A stretch of 64,000 nt of DNA from Quercus robur (taxonomy: Eukaryota; Streptophyta; Magnoliopsida; Fagales; Fagaceae), in contig NC_065536.1 in the NCBI RefSeq assembly GCF_932294415.1, forward strand, positions 8,120,474 to 8,184,473, read 5' to 3'. Positions 12,844 through 23,487 of the stretch are shown here, piece after piece. Made by a program: the position numbers and the translations under genes. The notes under the pieces were generated by a model. That model was not told the DNA's origin and searched no databases. It saw only the letters and a list, made by a program, of their open reading frames with translations. Every line of letters starts with the position of its first letter. Position 1 is the stretch's first letter.

Positions 12844-13848
12844 CTAAACGGTTATGACAGTCTCCAACGTACGACGAATGTCTGAATCATCTGAAGTAGA
12901 AGGTGGGGGAACAGCATCAGCAACAGCAGCAATATCAACAGATGCCTCAGCAGAAGTATCACCTGTAGAGGAGAGAGGAAGAGGTGCGACACCGGAAGAC
13001 TCAACCCTAGGGCGTTTAGAGCTTGCTCTCATCTGAGCAGCCCTCTGCCTAAGAAAGGTGGCACCGATAGGAGCAATGATATAAACAGGCTCAAATGCGG
13101 GAAACTGCCCTAACCCTAAATGCAAAAGAATCCGATGAATGAAAACCGGAAAGAAAAGAGCATAAGCAGTAGAACTACTCCTATGAACCTCAATCAAGGA
13201 ATGAATAAAAAGATGAGAAAAAATCATAGGAGTGTCTGTAACAAGGGCATACAAAAACGCACAACGCTCGATAGGGATAGTGTGCAAATGAGAGATAGGC
13301 CACAAAGAATGACAAGCAATCTGAAAGAAAAGATAATGAATCTCAGACAACTCAGCAGATGTGATCCGAGGATCAGAACCCCATTGGATAGAAGTACCAA
13401 TGATATATGACATGATATCATCTAAGGGAGGAGACTCATCATAAGGGTAAACCGAATGCTGGACCAGTGGCACCCTAAGAGCAGTAGCCACTACCGTAGG
13501 AGTAATGGTGTACTTATCACCCCGTATCCAACTTCTCACAAGAGTGTTGGAATCATAGGAGTGGACAGAGAGGTTCAAGTAGAACTCTCTAATCAAGGTA
13601 GCTGGAGGTGGATAAGAAATATTCATCAATGGTAACCAGCCCCGACGCTCAAAGTTTCTCCTAATCTTAGGGTTAAGCTCATCTAAGACAACCTTTCTCT
13701 CAACCCAAATGTTCCTAACAAGGTTCAGCTTCTCAAAAGCTTCCTGGTTTTTCTCACTCAGGAACCTCTCACTATCAAAGGTGGGGGAAGAAGTAGAGGT
13801 GGAGGTCCTATGGGCTCTAGTTTTCCTAACCATGATGCTAAGGATCAA
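12844..13848 (-). mobile_element. accessory ORF of the copia element (putative plant transposon protein domain)
   Basis: An open frame of 334 residues. The central part (about residues 40-260, from RNIWVERKVVLDELNPKIRR through RCAFLYALVTD) matches what I know as the 'putative plant transposon protein' domain, seen often in plant genome annotations. The C-terminal quarter is Ser/Pro/Ala-rich and likely disordered, after a basic KRPR stretch. It lies between the gag side and the 3' LTR, the place where extra ORFs occur in plant LTR elements. Function unknown. It looks open over its full length, unlike gag. It is not a host gene, because it is inside the LTRs and target duplication. Confidence 0.75.
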
Positions 13849-16048
13849 ATTACAAACACAAAAGAGAAAGAGAAGAAATAAAAAAAACCAAGGGTAGACA
13901 AAAAGTTAGCACATAAATATATAGAAATAACAATTCTATATGATGCATGAACAATATCAACACATGATGCATGCTCTAATACAGTGAAAATAAGTTCAAT
14001 TGTACTTTAAAGTCACAAAATTGGCTTGAGCATAGAGTTTAAATAAAAAAACCCCAAATTTGAAAACCCACTTTCAAAAATCCAAAAAATTGAACAAATT
14101 GATCATTACACAAGATAGAAAACATTAAATAACGATCAAAGCAATCAATTTAACAAGCCAGTTTCAAATTAAGCTCAATTGAACAAAATCCCCAAATCGG
14201 GTAGTTTCAAGCCCTAGAAATTCCAATTTTTCACAAAACATCAAATTGATCAAATTAATTCACTTAGAATAGTTGTATATCATCCCACAACAAAAACCCA
14301 TTGATCAATTTCTAAAGAAAAGGCTTAGATCAACAAAAATCCCAATTTCTCTTAGGTTCGAAATTTCCCTTTAATGCATGGCAAAAATGCATGAAAACTT
14401 GAAAATAAATGAAAAATGAGGGGTATAAAGGTCTTACCGGCCTTTTAGGACAAAAACCCTTGAAGAAATTTGAGGGAAAACGACAAAAATCTTGCTTGGA
14501 ATCTTAGACCGATCGAAGAGAGAGAGAAAAGCTTTTGAAAAGTTTGAAAGTGATAGAACACGTGAAAAGCTTAAGGTTTTTTAAAAAACTCTCCATACGA
14601 TTTTCAATTGATCGAAAATTAGATTCGATCACTTTCGATTGATCCAATAGCAATCGAGTAGGTCAGATTCAAAGCAAAATTTAATCGCATTTTCGATTGG
14701 TCGAGAAACAGATTCGATTGATCGAAAATCTGGAAAACACAATTTTTTGAAAAACAAAGCAATTTTATGCAAAAACTCCTCAAAGCATAGTATTTTATGA
14801 ATAAAATGCATGAGTATGAGATGAAATGCTCTTCAAAAACACTTATTTTGAACCTAGTTTTCCCAAAAATAAGATTTTCAAACAATTCTCCTTAAATTCT
14901 CAAACTTTAAACACATTTTGCATAAATATCAAGAAATTCTTCAACCTTGGTTGGCCAAACCAAAATCACACACTATAACATGTACAAAATTTAGCAAAGA
15001 GTAACTTGTGTAGTGTGTGTAACTAGTAAAAACTTGAAATACATGTGAGGTGATATGTGAATAGTAATTAAGCACACTTTCTACAAAATTCATCACATAG
15101 AATTTGAAAGAGACTATCACCTAAAGAGGTACATCATATAACTCTCACATCTCCTAGAATAAAAGTTTGCAATCATGTAAGTTTCTTGATTTGCCTCATA
15201 ATATACACACCAATTTTATTTGATTAAAAACTTATTAATTTAGCCAGGATAATGTACATAGCAATTTTATTTGATTGTGAAGTTATTAAAGCCCAATAAT
15301 GTACATACCAATTTTAGCATTTAAACTGATGCTACACCTTATGTTCTTGTTGTGCATGTGCTACACTTTCTCAAGCACAAAATCTTACGATATGTACTAA
15401 GATGTTCATGATTGGCTAGTAAACAGTGGTGAAATGGTTATTTATGTTTTTCTCAATAAGTTCAAGTCTGTCAATTAAAGACATGTGACTTCAAGATTAA
15501 GATCATGTGATCAAAAACTATAAACATCTTCCCACACAACATGCACTACAAAGCTCAAACTAGTAAAGTGCAATAAATAAGCTCATCCAAACTAAATAAG
15601 GTACAAAGATATGTTATTTAAAGACAAATTGGCCAACCTTGATTTTAAATCCAAGACAAATAATGCAAAAAACATTTTGCTTTCTTTTTCCTCCTTTTTT
15701 TTTATTTATTTATAATTTGAAAAGAACCAACAAAAACAACCTAAAATGAAATGCATGAATGTTATGCAATGTAAATCTTAGAAAAAAAAAATATCAAAGA
15801 AGAATAGTCACAAAGAGTAGAGCGATGAAGCACAAGGGCCATGTCAGAAAGACTTAATTAGATTGAGCATTTTGCATCCAAAACTTTTTAGATGCACCTC
15901 GAGCATTGGAGTTCTTATTCACACTAGAATGATTACCAACTCCAGGATTGGAATAAAGGTTTAGAGCCTTTACCAATTCACCAATAAGTACCATAGAATC
16001 TTGTGCTTGAGGCACAAGTACTTTTGGCTTATTTGCTCACTTAACAGC
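13849..16048. mobile_element. non-coding spacer of the copia element
   Basis: About 2.2 kb, AT-rich, with no domain recognised on either strand. It contains ATCGATCGA-like stretches near 14600-14730 resembling those in the LTRs. This is where pol would be expected in a complete family member. Confidence 0.6.
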
Positions 16049-17730
16049 TTACAACTTAAAACAGTTTGGACGAATGTGCCCAAACTTTCCACAAAAATGA
16101 CAAACCCATGCAGGTCTATCATGTAACTTGCCCTTAGAAAGATTAGGAGTCTTAGGTTTAGATTCTTGAAGATCAACCCTAATTTTCCTAGGAGGTGAAA
16201 CTTCTACAAGTTTGACAACCTCACTTACAGGAGACTCAGATGAAGGAACAAAATTAGTGGAATGAGTTTTAGGCACAGAGATGCTATCTACAAAACCTAG
16301 ACCAGTTTTGTCTGAGGGTGACTTTTGAACACTCAGCATGTGACTAAGTTTAGAGCTTGCAGACCTATTAGTTTGTTCTCTAGTAATAGATAATTCAAGT
16401 TCCAAATTCTTAACTTTATCAAACAAAAGCATGTTCTCAGTCTTCACATTATTCAACAATTCATTAGTATCAAACAGTTTTACAAGCAAATTTTTCTTAT
16501 CAAGTTCAAGAGATGCAATTTTCTTTAAGCCTAAATCAACACTCATAGCATCCTTTGCAGCAACTTTGCAAAGTTTATTATAGGCTTCTTGTAAATCTGC
16601 ATCCTTAGAGAGTTCTCCATTAGAAGAGTTCTCTTCAACAACAACACTTTCATCAATTATAGCAGTAGCTGTGAAAGTAATGAAGTTTCCATCCTTATCA
16701 CTACCAGACTCATTGTCAGAAACTTCATCATCACTAAGGGTTACAACCATAGCCTTACCCTTAGACCTCAAGAATGTTGGACATTCAGATTTCACATGAC
16801 CATACCCTTGACATCCAAAACATTGTTGACCCATAGAATTATTAGAAGGTTAACCTACTTTCTCTTTAGGTTTTTCAGTGTTATTCACCTTAGTGGGATC
16901 ATTCCTCCTAAAATTTCTAGGTTCAACATTGTTTTTACCTTTTACCCTTCTGTTATTGTTCCTAAGAAAGTTTCTAAAGTTCTTGGCAAGATAGGCAATC
17001 TCTGTAGCAGAGAGTTCATCATCAAATCCACTCACATCAACAGACTTAAGAGCCATTGATTTGGATTTGCTAGTCTTAGGTAAGTCCAACTTATAGGATT
17101 GAAGAGATCCTATAAGTTTCTCAACAGACATGGAGTCCACATCCTTGTTTTTAGTGATGGCAGTCACTTTGGGTCTAAAATCCTCAGTCAAAGATTTAAG
17201 AATTTTCCTAACACTCTTAGGTTAATCATAGATTTCACCCAAATTATATGCAGAATTAACAATATCATTAAGCTTAGCATAGAATTCATCAAAACTTTCA
17301 TCATCAAACATCCTAATGCTTTCAAATCTAGTTGTTAACTGCTGCAACTTATTGATTTTAACTGTCTTTGTGCCTTCATGCACAGTTTGGAGGATATTCC
17401 AAGTAGTATGAGCAATCTCAACATTAGAGATTCTCTTAAATTCCTCCATAGAAATAGCATTAAAAATAGCATTCATAATTTTGCTATTAAAAGCGGCTGC
17501 TTCTTTCTGAGAAGTTTGCCACTTACTAACAGGAGTAGTGGGCTTCTCCTATCTGTATTCAACAGAGTTCCAGACTCTCTCATCAATAGATTTCAGGAAT
17601 GCTTTCATTCTTACTTTCCAATAAGCATAATTATTCCCATCAAAGTGAGGTGGAATAACAAGAGAGTATCCGTGTTCCATGACAACCGAGGTCAAGGATC
17701 AGCTCTTAGATCAAAAGATCTACAATAAGA
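16049..17730 (-). mobile_element. copia gag region with two zinc knuckles, broken
   Basis: UBN2/copia-type gag sequence, for example KINKLQQLTTRFESIRM. It is followed by a central CFGCQGYGHVKSEC knuckle and a C-terminal CHFCGKFGHIRPNC knuckle, with a coiled-coil-like stretch between them. It is a fossil with a few breaks. Gag would form the virus-like particle and bind element RNA. Confidence 0.88.
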
Positions 17731-17753
17731 GAGCAAACTGCTCTGATACCACT

Positions 17754-18587
17754 TGTACATTTTTGGATCCCTTAAAACACAACTAGATTAACCTAGTTAA
17801 TTAGCCAAGTGATTACTTAGTCAAATTATCAAATCTAAGTTAACACAAATATATCATATCATTGTAAAGTGTGAAAAATAAAAAACACAACAATATGATA
17901 ACTTAGGAAAACTAAACCGATTAAAAACCTAAGGAGGATTTAACTTAGCTATCCTTAAGGTAAAACGAATCCACTATAAAAGAATTGAAGTTTACACAAT
18001 AGTGACTTAGACCACTAACATCCTATTGCTACTTCGAGTAGAAAACTTACTACCACAACCACGTGACAACTTTGAGTCCACGGACTACTTCTTTCTTGGA
18101 TTCCCAACAAGCACAAGCACTCCCACTTGTATATCTTTAAGCTCTTGAAACAGCAACTAAATTGATCATCAAGTTCTTGACATAATCTTGATTCTTGATA
18201 ACCCTAAGTGTATGTGAAGGCAAACACTTCTAGATCTCACAGAAGATTCACACACATAGCATAAAGAGCAACCTCTAAACGTGGTTAGGATTTTTCCTTT
18301 TATACTTAAGGCAAATCATAAAACCCTATACGTCAAACGGGCTTAGGCTGAGTTGGAAAATTCTGCAGAAAAACAATCTACACGAGCTTCGATCAATCGA
18401 GTCTAATTCTTGATCGATCGAGCTAGGCAGATTTGCACAGTAAATCCTGCAAAACACTCAATTTCAATTTTACATATTAACATACTTTGAACAAGTCTAA
18501 AGCAAGACTAAAAATATTTTGATCATGGTTTACCAATATTACAAATTGAAGTTCTAATACATTAGTTCCTAATTCCTTAGAACCTAA
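17754..18587 (-). repeat. 5' LTR of the non-autonomous copia element
   Basis: 834 bp. PBS (TGGTATCAGAG type, read on minus) is at about 17740-17753. The outer end abuts the ATGAA target duplication. Confidence 0.9.
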
Positions 18588-18592
18588 ATGAA

Positions 18593-20088
18593 CATGGTCA
18601 TGAACAATAGGGCTAGGCTTGATAAAAAAAAATAAGCCAAACCTAGGCTCTTTTATGAGTTTGATAATAAGCTTGATATGAGCTTGGAAAATGAACTCGA
18701 ATAAACTCTTAATTAATTAGGAGTTAGGAACACTCATCCAACCAAAATAGAATTAATGATATGCTTAATGTGAGTGTGATAATGTACTTGTATTGGATCT
18801 CGAACTCAAAAACTTGATATTGAGCTGAGTTTGAGCTTGATATTGAGCTCAATCTAAGCTTGATTAATGAATCAAGTTGAGCCAAGCTGGGCTCAAACTT
18901 TTAGGCTTTTTAGCGAACCCATGTCTGACCATTTTTTGTAGTCTTTGTTTAAGCTTTAACATTTAATACTAAAAAAACCTAGCTCGTTACAGCCCTAGCC
19001 GTTAGAGAATATAAAAAAAGTCTCATTTTCTTTGTATTTCCCATAATTTGCACATTCTGTAACTATCTCGCTCAAGTGACCATTAATTGATTAAGCCCTC
19101 ACTCAAGCTCACCTATACACGTCTATATATCCACCAGTACTCCCTTAAGTCTCTCAAGTGGACTCACTTGAAGTTCTATTTTAGGCTATATGTTTGTCAT
19201 TCTAGGAATTTTGTTTCTTGATTGGCATTGTGAATGCACAATGACTTTACTCGAGCACGCCTTAACCTCGCTCAAACGGAAAATTCTTAGATAATCCCAG
19301 AATATAGTGAAATGGTGCTCCTTTCTCTTACTTCATGGTGGACCCTACCATGAATTTAATGAGTGGATCTCACCATAAATATGAGAGGAAGAAGTACCAT
19401 TTTTTGTATTTCGAGAGTAACTAAGAATTACTCCGCTCAAACAAGCCACTAGAACTATATTTTAAATGTTTTAATCATTATTCATACAATCATTAAAGTT
19501 GGAGCACTCATATTACAACCTAAATGTATATACACATATATACAACAAATGCAACTCCCACCTCACTTGCACATCTCAACACTTGCAATGTACAATGCCC
19601 TATCATGAGCCTAAGGAAGACTCCACTTGATGACAAGTGTAATTTGCCAAACACCTAAAAAAATAAAGAGCCTTTCAGTTAACTCTACTTTTCACTAAGT
19701 CTACCATGAATTTTTATAAAACTTCTAGTTTCTGTTAACCTTAATATTTTTAGTTGATTGACAAGAATCTTATGATTTAATGATATTGTTTGCTTTTTCT
19801 TATGTTCAATGTTAAATCCCTTTTTCCACTTGTTGTAAGGGGAAAATAAAATTTAAATAAGTTTTTCTTAAAAAGCAAATTCCTACCATATATCCTAACA
19901 AAGGCAAAAGGTAAGGCTTATTAACTTTTCTTTTTCTTTTTTTGTTTGTAATAATTACTATTACCATGTCAATTTTATAATTTTAATTATTTTTTAAAAT
20001 TCTATTTGAAATTTAATTGCTTAATAGTTAATACCATAATTATAATTATATATATTTATATAAATATATATTTTTTAAATCTGATCTG
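18593..20088. repeat. duplicated upstream block, unit 1 (right part)
   Basis: Continues the host block interrupted by the copia element. It matches 37110-37890 and 48090-49700, with shared landmarks CTCACTCAAGCT, GAGCACNCCTTAA and CATTAAAGTTGGA. No gene is seen. Confidence 0.65.
19278..19433. mobile_element. 156-bp MITE with 9-bp target duplication
   Basis: Ends AATTCTTAG and CTAAGAATT are inverted. The duplicated target CGCTCAAAC is at 19269-19277 and 19434-19442. The empty site CGCTCAAAC is seen in the paralogous block near 48720. A 9-bp target fits Mutator-like MITEs, and an 8-bp reading would fit hAT. Confidence 0.72.
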
Positions 20089-20093
20089 TACAT

Positions 20094-21680
20094 TGTAGGT
20101 ACTCAGAAAATAAAGGCCCAAATCCACTAAGAACAGTGATACCTTTCCCTTCAAATCAAGCCCAAACAATAGTATTTCTTTAGCAAATGGGAAAAGTACT
20201 TCAAGTGCAATTCTAAACTAAATTCAAGCCTAAGGCCGAAGAGCTTAGAGTAACAGAGAGTGTTAGGTTCTAAAGTCTTAGGATTTTATGTATTTAGAAC
20301 TCTAATTTGTATTGTTGGCAAACCATGATCAAAACAATGTTTTAGAAGTGTTTTAGTCTAGCTCAAAGTTGTGCATTTATGTAAAGTTGGAATCGAGTTA
20401 AAGCAGGAAAGCATTGTGCCTTTCGGCCTGGCTCGATCGATCGAAAGACAGGCTCGATCGATCGAAGTTCGAGCAGAATGATTTTCTGCAAATTTGTCCA
20501 ACTCAGCCCTAAGTGTTTTAAAACGTTTTTAGGGTTTCTTATTTGTCCTAAGTATAAAAGGCAAACCTTAGCCACGTTTTAGTGTTGCTCATAATTGCGG
20601 TTTGTATCTCTTATGAGATCTAGAGAAGCTTTCCTTTACACAAACTTACGGTTTTCAAGGAGAAGATTTATCTACGCCTTGATGATCAATTCAGTTGCTG
20701 CCATTGAAGCTTAAAAAAAACACAAGCGGGTGTGCTTGTATCTGGTGGTGAATCCAAGAAAGAAAGAGTCCGTGGATTCAGAGTTTGCACGTGGTCGTGT
20801 CAGTAAGTTCTACTAGTTGGTAGCAATAAGAAGTTGAGCGTGGGGGCTTGTAAGTCTTATTGTATGAGCTTCTATTCTTTCAAGATAGTGGATTCAAGTT
20901 TACCTTGAGGATAGCTAGGTCAAATCCTCCCCAGGTTTTTACCGGTTTGGTTTTCTGGGTGATCATATCTTGTGTTATTTATTTTCCGCTGCTTTGCATG
21001 ATTTGATCTTTGTTATTGTGATAACCTAGACTTGTTTAATTGGACTAAGTAACAACTTGGCTAATTACCTAGGTTAAATAAATTGTTTTAAGGGGTCTAA
21101 AAACTATCAGAGAGGTGTGACACAAGTGGTGAATGAGAAAAAAGACTCCTCGAGCTTGTCCAAGGATCTGTTCCTTATATTTTTTTTTCAAGTTCTACAC
21201 CAGATAATACACTATTCGCTTTCTTGTTTTTCTATTTCTCAAAGAAAATGTCCATCCTTTTTTCTGGGATGTTCCTTCCCTGTTATATCCTTCTTCCTTG
21301 CATCATAGCCCTCCACCTGTATGCCTCAAGGTGCTCCTCGGAATACTTGTCCCATCAAAACCCTACTGAAGGTGGTAGAAGGAGTTGCTAGTTGTGAAGT
21401 TACAGTTCAGGTGTCATTTCCACATTAATGCAGTTGATAAGGTTGGTATAGGGCATTCAATGCGGAGGGGGGTGGTATACCTTTCAAGAAGCTTCATCCC
21501 ACCATCCTTGTTCCCATTATGGTCCTCTCTCTTCTCCCTGGGCCTTCATGAGATGCTAATGGCCATGTTTCTATTTCCATCCCCGGATCGGAGAAGTCCT
21601 TGGAGCCTACTTACTTCTTCGGGCCGGATTATGCAAGCTACACTGCGGCTTAAACCTCTTCGGTCCTCGGACCCACCAGA
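20094..21680. repeat. solo LTR (CCTCGGA-rich family), split by a copia solo LTR
   Basis: About 733 bp once the nested LTR is set aside, flanked by TACAT (20089-20093 and 21681-21685). It shares ACATTAATGC, CTCCAC and CCTCGGA stretches with the solo LTRs at 41588, 57349 and 58557. No internal region is present. The superfamily cannot be told from the LTR alone. Confidence 0.7.
20261..21109 (+). repeat. copia solo LTR nested in an older solo LTR
   Basis: 849 bp, starting TGTTAGGTTC and ending CTATCA. Perfect 5-bp target duplication GAGAG (20256-20260, 21110-21114). It is related to the 3480-4296 and 49865-50715 LTRs but lies in the opposite orientation to the full elements here. Confidence 0.9.
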
Positions 21681-22240
21681 TACATATAATAATAAAATGA
21701 AAAAGTTTTAAGGTTTTGAGGTAATAGCTATATTAACACATTTTACTGAAATAATATCTAAAAAGTCTAAAATCCAATTATATCGAACCGGGAATAAAAT
21801 AAAATAAATCTCCACGATATCAATTGAAAGTCGAAACTAATGAGTACTGCAAAGAGCACCATATATATCAAGTGAAACTAATGACTTAATTACCGGGTTG
21901 ATGACTATATATAGTTGCATGATCATGGAGAAGTGGTCATTAGATCTATACCTCGAACAAGGGTGTGTCCTTCTTTTGGCATGACCAACAGATGGTGAAA
22001 CGACTCTTAAAATGTTTTTTTTACAAAAATCTGAATTTCATCCCATGTTTATGGATGCAAGAAAATACTTTTTGAGCAATGCTAGGAACATAAAATTTTT
22101 CTTAAATCAATTTACTAAGGTGATAAGCTGTGATTTGATTTCAACGTCATTTTCACATGGGACTATTATTAACACAATTTTGTTATGTACTGTCACAATA
22201 TGTCACATTAATAATTGTAAAAAAAAAAAAAAAAAAAAAA

Positions 22241-22843
22241 ACGAAACTATACTATCAGTTCTTAAAGTTTACCTACCAAGCACTTTTGGTCCCTGAGTTT
22301 CAAGCGAGCACTTTGAATCTCTAAAGTTAAAAAATGAGTGCTATTGGTTGTTCCATTAACTTCTGTTTGTTTCTTTGCTTATGTGTTTAATAAAACAATG
22401 ACATGACATGTTTTAACTAACATGGTTATAAAATAAAAAAATTACACATTGGAGCAACCTACGGCCGTTATTGAGCTTCAAGATCAACAAGTAGAAGAGG
22501 AAGAATATAAAAAAGAAAAGTACAAAGCGGAAGGAACCCCATAGTCCAGTGATCATGTGCCCACCAGCTCCAAGGAAACCCAAGTCATCAATTAATGAAA
22601 AGAAAGTGTTGCAAAATGTTTGTACAAGTCTCCAACTTGATCTATCCATTAGACTTGATTAAACTGGGTGGGTAATACAAATGGACTGCTTCAATGTGTA
22701 ATTTTTTATTAATAAAATAGTTGTCATGTCAATAAAAAAATGGCATGTGCATTAAAAACATATCCAATATTGCTCAGTTGAAACTTTAGAGACCAAAAAC
22801 ACTCAGTGGGTAAACTTTAGAGACCAACAATGTATTTTCGCCA
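22241..22843. mobile_element. MITE/foldback element in unit 2
   Basis: Absent from the matching place in units 1 and 3. The inner ends mirror each other: TTAAAGTTTACC and TTTTGGTCCCTGA on the left against GGTAAACTTTAGAGACCA on the right. A long A-run precedes it. No coding sequence. Class unsure (Mutator-like MITE is my guess). Confidence 0.55.
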
Positions 22844-23045
22844 AAACAAAATTTGTGAAAGATTTTGTTAATACTTTTTTAATAGGGATCTTAGCAAGTT
22901 TTAGGTTGACCATCAATGTTCATAATCGCATCTGTACAGTCAAATTGCCACAGATGTAATCTATATATAGCACTGGAAATGACACTTCAAAAGCATACTA
23001 AGTCCAGGGTTTGTAAGTCTATATTTGCCATGCTTATCTGCCAGT

Positions 23046-23199
23046 GCAGAACTCTGCTCTGAGGGCTTGACTATAACCAAAATTTAAGGGGTTAAGAGTT
23101 ACTCTTTATATCAATAACACTGGCAGAACTCTGCTATGAGGGCTTGACTATAACCAAAATTTAAGGGGTTAAGAGTTACTCTTTATATCAATAACACTG
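23046..23199. repeat. 77-bp direct tandem duplication
   Basis: Two copies starting GCAGAACTCTGCT at 23046 and 23123, nearly identical. Units 1 and 3 have a single copy. Confidence 0.85.
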
Positions 23200-23487
23200 T
23201 CACTGTCAATTACATTCCAATTTATTTAGTAAATCATATGACTAGGACCCAAAGAACCAGTCGTATAGCAGTACTTTAATTTGTAAATGCAATTGAAGCT
23301 TTCCATTGAACTTAAGAGCACAATTATATCAACTGTAAATACAACAAAGGATAGCCTAATCTTAAAGTAACTACATATTAATTTATTTAGTTAAAAAAAA
23401 TATGTACTTCACCTCATAAACTCCCTTTGAGGATTAACTAATAATCTACTACATTCCAGCATAAGAAAACTAAATCGCTAAGACAAA

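Larger units (their letters stand above)
11238..18587 (-). mobile_element. non-autonomous copia LTR retrotransposon (gag plus accessory ORF, no pol)
   Basis: 7350 bp between 5-bp target duplications ATGAA (11233-11237 and 18588-18592). From its 5' side: LTR 17754-18587, Met-tRNA-type PBS (about 17740-17753), copia gag region, about 2 kb of AT-rich spacer, an accessory ORF (12844-13848), a polypurine tract (12075-12088) and LTR 11238-12074. No protease, integrase, reverse transcriptase or RNase H is seen between 12.1 and 16.0 kb. LTRs are visibly diverged, mainly by transitions, so the insertion is old. Gag has a few breaks. Units 2 and 3 carry the empty site near 26815 and 37105. Confidence 0.92.
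21945..23487. repeat. 3' flank of duplicated GDSL unit 2
   Basis: Counterpart of 4305-5163 and 30612-33165. No gene. It carries the insert at about 22241-22843 and the short tandem duplication at 23046-23199. Confidence 0.7.

Noticed and set aside
12844-13848. Could be a host gene of the plant mobile domain type
   Set aside because: It is enclosed by the LTRs and target duplication of one copia element, on the same strand as gag.
21117-21711. Plus-strand frames of 63 and 108 codons
   Set aside because: They lie in the right half of an interrupted solo LTR and have no domain.
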